DNA of 7,145 nucleotides from CAZKUR01 sp964556005 (lineage in GTDB: Bacteria > Bacteroidota > Ignavibacteria > Ignavibacteriales > Ignavibacteriaceae). Under the pieces are notes generated by a model. The model saw nothing but the letters and a program-made list of their open reading frames with translations. It searched no databases and was not told the origin of the DNA. The stretch lies in assembly GCA_964556005.1 (NCBI GenBank), contig CAZKUR010000136.1, positions 1-7,145 of the forward strand. The letters are read 5' to 3'. The stretch's first letter is position 1. Each line of letters begins with the position of its first letter. The position numbers and the translations under genes were made by a program. Below are positions 1 to 5,468 of this stretch, piece by piece.

Positions 1-1
1 A

Positions 2-430
2 GCCTTAGATGAGGCTATATGTTATGGCTGGATTGACGGACAATTAAAAAAATGTGATGATAAATCCTGGCTTCAAAAATTTACTCCGCGTCGCACAAAA
101 GGTATCTGGTCAAAAAGAAATGCAGATAAAGCTCTTGAATTAATCAGGCTAAAAAGAATGAAACCGGCTGGACAAAAACAGGTTGACTTAGCTAGAAATG
201 ATGGAAGGTGGGAGAAAGCTTATGACTCGCCAGTGAATATGAAAATTCCCGACGATTTCCTTAAAGAATTATCTAAGAACAAAAAAGCTTTTGATTTTTA
301 TAAAACCCTTAACAGAGCAAATCTTTATTCAATTGCATGGAGGCTGCAAACCGCTAAAAAGGTGGAGACAAGAAGTAAAAGAATAATTAAAATTGTTGAA
401 ATGCTTTCAAGGGAAGAAAAATTTCATTAA
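2..430 (+). CDS. YdeI/OmpD-associated (OmdA) family protein, 5'-truncated by the window edge
   Basis: This is an open frame from the first bases of the window to a TAA stop, 142 residues with no start inside the window. The family is usually about 190 residues, so roughly the first 45-50 are missing. Seen in the sequence: the family hallmark CYGWIDGQ near residues 7-14, then FTPRRTKGIWSKRN, then RMKPAGQKQVDLARNDGRW, and the C-terminal block ANLYSIAWRLQTAKK followed by ETRSKRIIKIVEML. The last block matches the OmdA-type C-terminal domain. The ATG at 158 lies inside the conserved RMKPAG segment, so it is an internal methionine and not the start. Members are small cytoplasmic proteins linked to bacteriocin or peptide resistance and to OmpD in enterobacteria, and their biochemical activity is not established. 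No hairpin terminator is visible after the stop. The next gene lies 166 bases downstream on the same strand. Family assignment is firm; function is uncertain. Confidence 0.88.
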   Translation, partial: ALDEAICYGWIDGQLKKCDDKSWLQKFTPRRTKGIWSKRNADKALELIRLKRMKPAGQKQVDLARNDGRWEKAYDSPVNMKIPDDFLKELSKNKKAFDFYKTLNRANLYSIAWRLQTAKKVETRSKRIIKIVEMLSREEKFH

Positions 431-528
431 AATAATATTTTACTGAATATTTACTTTATACTATTCATCAATAAAATTGCCCCCGATTTTTACCTAATCA
501 CACCAATATTATTTTCTCAGACAATGGG

Positions 529-555
529 TTGATTGAGATAAATTCTTTGCATAAT
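529..555 (+). promoter_or_regulatory. weak candidate promoter for the GlxA-type regulator
   Basis: The gap between the YdeI-like gene and the regulator contains TTGATT at 529-534 and CATAAT at 550-555, separated by 15 bases, with the start codon 41 bases further on. The -10-like box differs from TATAAT by one base, but the spacing is short. The Bacteroidota-type TAnnTTTG element is not clearly present. AT-rich sequence produces such matches by chance, so this is only a candidate. It leaves open whether the regulator has its own promoter or is read through from the upstream gene. Confidence 0.2.
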
Positions 556-596
556 TTCTTCTTAAAATTTATTCAATCCAAAATTTAAAATATCAT

Positions 597-1577
597 ATGA
601 AACACGTATCAATCCTTGTTTTAAAGGAAGCTAAATTAAATAGTATAGAAGAGCCTTATCAGGCATTTAATGAAACTAATAACATTTTAGCTTCTAATGA
701 AAAAGCTCCATTATTCGAAGTTCATTTAGTCGGATTGTCAAAAGAAGTACGCTTGAATAATGGTTTATATACTGTTAAACCCCAACTTGTTTTAAATGAA
801 ATTCCCAAAACCGATCTGATCATAATTCCTGCAGTTCAGGGTAATTTGAAGAAAGCTTTGAAATTAAATGCAGAGTTTATTCCCTGGATTATAAAACAAT
901 ACAATGACGGAGCGGAAGTTGCAAGTCTATGCGTAGGTGCATTTTTACTTGCCGCGACTGGTTTATTAAAAGGAAAACAATGCTCTACTCATTGGAGAGC
1001 AGCAAATGATTTTCGAACAAACTTTCCTGATGTGAATTTAGTTATTGATAAAATAATTACTGATGAACATGGTATTTATTCAAGCGGTGGAGCTTTTTCT
1101 TCGGCAAATCTTATTTTATACCTGATTGAAAAATATGCCGGAAGAAAAGTTGCAGTTCATTGTGCAAAGATGTTCCAGATAGATATTGAACGCGGAAGCC
1201 AATCCCCTTTTATAATGTTTAAAGGTCAAAAAGAACATGACGATGAATCCGTCAAAAAAGCTCAGGAATATATTGAGAATAATTTTCAGAATAAAATTAC
1301 TGTTGATCAATTAGCATCAATGCTTGCTTTAAGCAGAAGGAATCTTGAGCGCAGATTTAAGAAAGCTACGGCAAATACTATTGTAGAATATATTAAACGG
1401 GTTAAAATTGAGGCCGCAAAATTAAGTCTAGAATCTTCTCTTGAAAATGTCAAAGAAGTAATGTACAAGGTAGGATATGCCGATCCAAAAGCATTCCGTG
1501 TAACTTTTAAACGTATTACAGGTTTATCTCCTGCTCAGTACCGCAATAGATATAACCGAAATATTCTTGTTTCATAA
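597..1577 (+). CDS. GlxA-family transcriptional regulator (DJ-1/PfpI-like domain plus AraC HTH)
   Basis: This is an intact 326-residue protein, the usual length for the family. Residues 1-190 form a DJ-1/PfpI-like (class I glutamine amidotransferase-like) fold. It opens with strand VSILVL (4-9), carries DLIIIPAV (73-80), and has the nucleophile-elbow segment SLCVGAFLLAATGLLKG with Cys112, followed by the conserved STHW (130-133) and SSGGAFSS (162-169). Residues 216-320 form the AraC/XylS DNA-binding domain. Its first helix-turn-helix lies near 234-256 and its second near 283-306, ending in the signature KVGYADPKAFRVTFKRITGL and SPAQYR. The protein is expected to bind DNA as a cytoplasmic transcription regulator, with the N-terminal domain acting as a sensor or dimerisation unit; such domains in regulators are generally thought not to be enzymes. 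The start is chosen because the first beta strand follows it immediately. No Shine-Dalgarno sequence is visible upstream. The regulated genes are unknown. The YdeI-like gene just upstream on the same strand is the closest candidate, by proximity only. Confidence 0.93.
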   Translation: MKHVSILVLKEAKLNSIEEPYQAFNETNNILASNEKAPLFEVHLVGLSKEVRLNNGLYTVKPQLVLNEIPKTDLIIIPAVQGNLKKALKLNAEFIPWIIKQYNDGAEVASLCVGAFLLAATGLLKGKQCSTHWRAANDFRTNFPDVNLVIDKIITDEHGIYSSGGAFSSANLILYLIEKYAGRKVAVHCAKMFQIDIERGSQSPFIMFKGQKEHDDESVKKAQEYIENNFQNKITVDQLASMLALSRRNLERRFKKATANTIVEYIKRVKIEAAKLSLESSLENVKEVMYKVGYADPKAFRVTFKRITGLSPAQYRNRYNRNILVS

Positions 1578-1652
1578 GAATTAGATGTATATCGATAGCA
1601 AAATATGAATTGTTATACTATTCTTAATTCGTAAAAATCAAGGTGCATCAAA

Positions 1653-2480
1653 TTAATTATATAAAAGCGAATACCCTCTTTTTATTAATGGATTAAAATA
1701 AAACGGATATGATAAATTTCCCTTTGCTAATTTATATTTTGATAATTTGAAACATTTTGATTTAATAATATTTTTAAATAACCGTCTATTCATTCTCTCT
1801 TCTAAAGGCAGATTCAATAAATCATTAAGTAAATAAAGCTGGACAAAAGTCATATAGGCAGTTATATAATTATCAATTCGTCCCTATTCTGGTGCATAAT
1901 AATTTACTAATCTTGTTTTTATTGAAAACAAATCAAGCCAATAGCCTAAACCAAATTCTTCTAACAGCGGAAGAATTTTAAATAGTTTTTCAATCTGTTC
2001 AATACTTCCTATTTTCATTAATGAGTTATATTCCTCAGTAAATATTTCAGCTCTATGATTTGTTAAATAATTATAGACTTTTTCAAAATTCTGATTTTCA
2101 ATATCATTTTTGCCAAGATGATAAAGACGGTTTAAATATTCTCTTCTTCATATTTCGCCAAAGCCGCCGTCAACTTTAACTTCATCTTGCGGAAATAATT
2201 TATAGTGCATTAACTTTAGCGAATTAAAACCGGACTCTGTCATGTATGTCGTTCCAATATAATCAGACATTTCACGAATTATATTATTCTTTTCGTTAAC
2301 AGCATGTGTAAATAATTTATACCTAATATTAAATTCGGTTAATATTTTTTCTTCAATAATACTATCCATTCTATCTTCTGTTCGAAAAATATAACCTCCC
2401 CAGTTTTTGTATTTTGAATTTAAAAGCAACGATAGTAGAACCCTGGAATCCATTTCACCGGATAAACTGAGTGATAACAT
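1653..2480 (-). pseudogene. asparagine-synthase-like ATP-pyrophosphatase domain, broken by two nonsense codons and missing its N-terminal half
   Basis: One minus-strand frame from 2480 to a TAA at 1653-1655 gives about 275 codons interrupted by TGA (2148-2150) and TAG (1884-1886), with no frameshift. The segment begins LSLSGEMDSRVLLSLLL, matching the PP-loop SGGxDS(R) of asparagine synthase C-terminal domains, which use ATP to activate a carboxylate for amidation. Glu replaces the second Gly of the loop (codon 2454-2456). Further on, VDGGFGEI-stop-RREYLNRLY fits the family pattern GFGExxRR, with the stop where a Trp (TGG to TGA) would fit. Near the end, APE-stop-GRIDNY, then LPLEERMNRRLFKNII and LSYPF, match the C-terminal family pattern in which the enzyme helices close the domain. 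The N-terminal glutaminase (Ntn) domain is absent and is replaced by a TnpA relic in the same frame. Relatives often sit in surface-glycan or peptide-modification loci, but nothing nearby says which this was. A functional protein is very unlikely. Confidence 0.75.
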
Positions 2481-2798
2481 TAGATTATTTTCCCTATAGG
2501 GCCTCTACTTTAATCGCTAATAACTCCTGAATATCTTTTTCGCTGTCTTTCCTTTCAATACTCTCTTTACTCTGAATATGGATACTTTCAACGGTACACT
2601 TATTATCAAATTTATGTCGTCTATTTGGATGTGTAACTCTCTTTTCTCATATCCCCACTATTCTATCAGCATTTCTATATCATCTTGCAATTGTTCCTTT
2701 AACATTCTCCCGTGTATTTTATAACTATATTTGGGCGTTCATAATATGTAATTATCAAATCTAAATATTACATGGTTTAGTTTCTTAAATTCACACAT
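2481..2798 (-). pseudogene. tnpA: degenerate IS200/IS605-family TnpA (Y1 HUH) transposase relic
   Basis: Reading the minus strand from ATG at 2796-2798 gives MCEFKKLNHVIFRFDNYIL, a stop, then TPKYSYKI, which matches the TnpA N-terminal pattern HxIxWTPKYR. It continues EQLQDDIEMLIE, a stop, WGYEKRELHIQIDDINLII, then SVPLKVSIFRVKRVLKGK and TAKKIFRSY, matching the TnpA core (QxDHxHLxxSVPPKxSIS, then LKGKTAxKIF). The in-frame stops are TGA 2739-2741, TAG 2658-2660, TAG 2517-2519 and TAG 2505-2507. The metal-binding HUH pair is lost: DHIHL reads DDINL, with Asp at 2616-2618 and Asn at 2610-2612. The final RPYRENNLM is recognisable as the RPYWGNHLW block. After that, homology stops and the asparagine-synthase-like fragment begins, so the catalytic Tyr region is missing. 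Intact TnpA proteins are about 130-150 residues; 106 codons remain here. No TnpB partner is present. This is a dead single-strand transposase; the family call is strong despite the decay. Confidence 0.82.
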
Positions 2799-2803
2799 AA
2801 CTT

Positions 2804-2818
2804 AAAATTAGTAATTTT
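2804..2818. repeat. short perfect palindrome just upstream of the TnpA relic
   Basis: AAAATTA and TAATTTT flank a single central G, giving a 15-base inverted repeat, or a 6-bp stem with a 3-base loop. It lies six bases upstream of the TnpA start on that gene's own 5' side. IS200/IS605 ends carry small hairpins recognised by TnpA, so this could be a remnant of the left-end hairpin. It is entirely A/T in the arms, so a chance origin is quite possible. Confidence 0.25.
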
Positions 2819-2847
2819 CAGGCATTACCCAATGTACATTATCACCT

Positions 2848-3081
2848 TTGAAGAATGTGGATTTCTGGGTTACATTAGAACCGCTTGAAATATTTGCAGA
2901 ATTGATAGAACGTCACCGGAACGGAATAGCAGCCTCTAATAAACCAGAGTATAAAGTACCACTTGGAATTGTTAAAGGATTAAATAATAAAATCAGTGTG
3001 ATACGACGCCGGGCTTTTGGAATAATCGATGAAGAATATCTACGATTGAAATTATTAACATCTAAGTTAGCTAAGTTATGA
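2848..3081 (+). pseudogene. C-terminal remnant of an ISL3-family (DDE) transposase
   Basis: About 77 codons ending in TGA match the C-terminus of ISL3-type transposases: LEPLEIFAELIERHRNGIAA, then KVPLGIVKGLNNKISVIRRR, then AFGIIDEEYLRLKLL. Full-length relatives are about 400 or more residues, so most of the gene, including the N-terminal zinc-finger/HTH region and the first catalytic acidic residues, is absent. The same frame is open back to about 2815, but those extra codons show no recognisable homology. In the family the motif is VEGLNNKI, whose Glu is probably the last residue of the DDE catalytic triad; here it is Lys (AAA at 2974-2976), a single G-to-A change. The ATG at 2848 is just the first methionine in the fragment and not a real start. 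It lies on the strand opposite the TnpA relic, and its stop is followed 18 bases later by a likely terminal inverted repeat of the same element. It is non-functional. Confidence 0.75.
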
Positions 3082-3099
3082 CAAAATATTATGCTTTTA

Positions 3100-3122
3100 C
3101 CCACTCAATCGGGAGAAGCCCC
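3100..3122 (+). repeat. probable right terminal inverted repeat of the ISL3-type element
   Basis: CCCACTCAATCGGGAGAAGC followed by CCC lies just past the transposase stop. On the opposite strand it begins GGGGCTTCTCCCGATTGAGT and ends GGG, resembling the ISL3-family terminal repeats that start GG(G/C)(G/T)CTT and end GTGG(G). Its GC-rich sequence stands out from the surrounding A/T. No matching left repeat is visible in the window, consistent with loss of the left part of the element. It marks the right end of the insertion only 12 bases beyond the 3' end of the lipoprotein gene, which is therefore intact. Confidence 0.5.
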
Positions 3123-3134
3123 TATATTTTTAAA

Positions 3135-5213
3135 TTAATTTACAATAGGAGAAATCCATTTCTTTTTAACACTAAAGACCAGGTAATAATTGACAAATTC
3201 TCTTGCTATTAAATAATTATCATCGGGCGAAAAATATAACTCTCCGCCTATTTCACTATCCGGAGGAAATTTCTGAATAAAGTTGCCGCTACTTAAATCC
3301 CAAACACCAAAACCATCATTAAAAGAACTAACCGCTATATCTTTAGATTCACTTATTGCAATATCATTACTCCTCCAGAAATTGGGAATCGTTAGGATAA
3401 TTGAACCCAAGCTCACATCCCATGCAAAGAGTTCATTATTTATGACAGAATATAATTTTGTACCAGCTTTATTAAATTTTAACGGGTAAGCGTTGACAGA
3501 AGACGAAATTTCCCTTAATAATGATCCCGTATTATAATTCCACAATTTAACATTTGTCATGCGGTCACTAGTTGCAATAATAGTTTCATTCGAATTTATG
3601 GCCATGTAGGTAATATAATTTGATGTAGCAAGCTTGGTTTCATATTGCCAGGTTTGAATATTATAAAATCTTAAAGCGCCGGCACGTTCAACAATTAAAT
3701 AATTACCATCGTAACTAAATTTCATTACATTAGGATAAAAAACATTATTTATTCTTTTTACAACTCCACCGCTGTTTATATCCCAAACGGTTATATATTC
3801 ATTATTACCAGCAGCTGCTACCAATTTATTATCGGGACTAATGGTGATTTTCTGTAATATTTGAGAAGTTGAATCAGCACTGTATAAAGTTTGTAAACGT
3901 TGGCCTGTAAAAGTATTATAAATATAAACAGCTAAATTGTCTGAAGTATAACCTCCAAACGCCGTGATTGAAGCATCATCGCTAACTGTCATCCATGATA
4001 TGGTTGAAGCAACCTGAAACTTATTTACCTGGTTCAATTGAGATGAATAAAGCGCAGTTAATTCCGGCGAATAATCCGATTGATTAAAATGGGAATATGC
4101 AGCTACACGATAGAAGTAATTAATAGCAGTATCTAAATTGATATCCGTATATGTATGACTGCTTGCTGTTACTCTCCCGATTTCATGAAAGCCTGTCCCG
4201 CCATCGTTTCTTTCGATTAAATAACCAAGATTATACTTGTTATCACTATCCCAACTAAGCGCTAATGAATGATCATTATTTCCCTCCAGACTAAGATCGT
4301 AAGGTGCCGGGAATTTGAAATCTACATATGGGAAATAAGCAGCATCCCCTGATAAGTATCCCATTTTTGCATATAATAAAAAATTATAATAGTGACCCGA
4401 TATAAATGTATCTACTACTACAGCTTCCGTTGTATTAGCCGGAACTTCTTTCAAAATTACATTCCCATTTGAAGACTGCTTTGCAATTACGTACCCTGTT
4501 TCAAAGTCATTATTATCTGTCCAGCTAAAGGTAGCTGCAGTATCTGAAATATAGTTGATATTAAGATTAATAGGTTTGTTTAATTCAACTACTGCTTTTG
4601 CAATATTTGTATATCCGCTGTAGCCATCCTTTGATTGGGCTCTAACTCTGAAATAATAATTTGTATCCAAGTTAAAAGAATTAATAAAGCTATAAGTTGT
4701 AATATTGGAATCAACTTCGGCAATTTTGAAAAAATTTGAATCGTTGATTGCTTCCTCAATTTGAAACCCTGTTTCAAAATTGCTGTTGTCTATCCAGTTT
4801 AATTTAATTAATGTATCGGCTTTAATAAATGCCTGTAAATTACTCGGTCTGAACCTGTAAACATTAACAATAACAAATTTGGAATCAATCGAATCACCGT
4901 TTGTATTATAGGCTACCGCTTGTAAAATATGCTGACTACCGTCAGTATAATACGTAGTATTCCATAAATATTCATAGGGAGGTTTATTAAATATTGCCCG
5001 TATTGAATGATCGATATATAACTCAACTCTAATTATATTGCCTATGTTAGTTGAGATTATTATTGTTGTACTATCAGGTACGTTTGAATTCATTTTGGGA
5101 TTTGTTATTTCCATAAATGGTTTTGAATTGGTGTAATCGACAGGTTCATTTTCAGTACAACCTGTGAAGTAAATAATCCCCATCAGCATAAGATTTAATA
5201 TTATTAGCTTCAT
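3135..5213 (-). CDS. putative lipoprotein with Ig-like, three FN3 and seven-bladed WD40-like propeller domains
   Basis: This is an intact 692-residue protein. The N-terminus has a short lysine-led hydrophobic stretch and a lipobox-like FTGC, with Cys19 the only cysteine in the whole protein, so export by Sec and lipid anchoring in the envelope is likely. Residues ~31-118 look like a bacterial Ig-like domain (ITNPKMNSNVPD, then PPYEYLWNT and DGSQHILQAVAYN). Three FN3 domains follow: ~122-210, ~213-298 and ~303-390. Each begins with an LxW-type core such as LNWIDNSNFETGFQIE, FSWTDNNDFETGYVI or LSWDSDNKYNLGYLIER. Residues ~400-688 carry seven repeats of the WD40-like form with an SPDxxxxA strand followed by a VWD-type strand, near 409-437, 457-482, 498-522, 538-563, 578-602, 618-643 and 660-685. 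Examples are ISPDNKLVAAAG with ITVWDINSG, and AVSSFNDGFGVWDLSSG. The number matches one closed propeller. A short GAGGG (5216-5220) seven bases or fewer before ATG supports the start. There are no catalytic motifs; binding or scaffolding at the cell surface is inferred. It is divergent from the M28 peptidase gene. Confidence 0.87.
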   Translation of the reverse strand: MKLIILNLMLMGIIYFTGCTENEPVDYTNSKPFMEITNPKMNSNVPDSTTIIISTNIGNIIRVELYIDHSIRAIFNKPPYEYLWNTTYYTDGSQHILQAVAYNTNGDSIDSKFVIVNVYRFRPSNLQAFIKADTLIKLNWIDNSNFETGFQIEEAINDSNFFKIAEVDSNITTYSFINSFNLDTNYYFRVRAQSKDGYSGYTNIAKAVVELNKPINLNINYISDTAATFSWTDNNDFETGYVIAKQSSNGNVILKEVPANTTEAVVVDTFISGHYYNFLLYAKMGYLSGDAAYFPYVDFKFPAPYDLSLEGNNDHSLALSWDSDNKYNLGYLIERNDGGTGFHEIGRVTASSHTYTDINLDTAINYFYRVAAYSHFNQSDYSPELTALYSSQLNQVNKFQVASTISWMTVSDDASITAFGGYTSDNLAVYIYNTFTGQRLQTLYSADSTSQILQKITISPDNKLVAAAGNNEYITVWDINSGGVVKRINNVFYPNVMKFSYDGNYLIVERAGALRFYNIQTWQYETKLATSNYITYMAINSNETIIATSDRMTNVKLWNYNTGSLLREISSSVNAYPLKFNKAGTKLYSVINNELFAWDVSLGSIILTIPNFWRSNDIAISESKDIAVSSFNDGFGVWDLSSGNFIQKFPPDSEIGGELYFSPDDNYLIAREFVNYYLVFSVKKKWISPIVN

Positions 5214-5249
5214 ATACCCTCATTAGAAGTTTTGCATAATAACAATTTA

Positions 5250-5266
5250 ATAAATGTAACATTTAT
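5250..5266. promoter_or_regulatory. 17-base perfect inverted repeat in the divergent control region, candidate operator
   Basis: ATAAATGT and ACATTTAT flank a single central A. It sits 37 bases upstream of the lipoprotein start and about 200 bases upstream of the peptidase start, within the 255-base gap between the two divergent genes. Symmetric repeats with 8-base arms in such gaps are often dimeric regulator sites. The arms are A/T rich and no second copy is visible here, so the function is inferred and a chance palindrome is possible. I see no convincing -35/-10 pair on either strand of this gap; the long A/T runs make any match unreliable. Confidence 0.3.
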
Positions 5267-5452
5267 ATTTATTAAGTAAAAACCAAAAAATCTTATTTTC
5301 GAAAAATTTTATTCTTATTCTCAATTAGTCTCGAATAATGATAGTTGATATTTTCCCGGACATTTAATAAAAAAATAATATTAGTGGTATTTAATAGTTG
5401 ATTTTTCTTAAATTACTCATCTAAATTCAAAAATAAATTCATACTTTCACTC

Positions 5453-5461
5453 AGAAAGGGG
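5453..5461 (+). promoter_or_regulatory. ribosome binding site of the M28 peptidase gene
   Basis: AGAAAGGGG lies seven bases before the ATG at 5469. It is purine-rich and close to the anti-Shine-Dalgarno complement, which fixes the start. This contrasts with the regulator at 597, which has no visible site. Strong Shine-Dalgarno sequences are uncommon in Bacteroidia but do occur in the Ignavibacteria side of the group. Confidence 0.7.
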
Positions 5462-5468
5462 AAAAACA

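Noticed and set aside
158..430. A separate 90-residue gene starting at ATG 158.
   Set aside because: The same frame is open to the left edge with clear family homology (CYGWIDGQ, FTPRR), so 158 is an internal methionine of a longer gene.
1653..2480. Stop-codon recoding (TGA as Trp) to rescue the synthase-like gene.
   Set aside because: A TAG is also in frame, the PP-loop is altered, the N-terminal half is missing, and intact neighbours use standard code with TGG for Trp.
2831..2840. Perfect 10-base palindrome AATGTACATT between the two transposase relics.
   Set aside because: Short and A/T rich with no gene start close by; it resembles the centre of the 5250-5266 repeat only loosely, so shared function is not supported.
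2913..3104. Minus-strand 63-codon open frame across the ISL3 remnant.
   Set aside because: It has no recognisable domain and is the complement of the ISL3 transposase fragment, whose plus-strand translation matches the family clearly.
5398..5429. Bacteroidota-type promoter (TTG, then a TAnnTTTG-like TAAATTCA) upstream of the M28 gene.
   Set aside because: The -7 element matches poorly and the spacing is long; in A/T-rich DNA this is not above chance.
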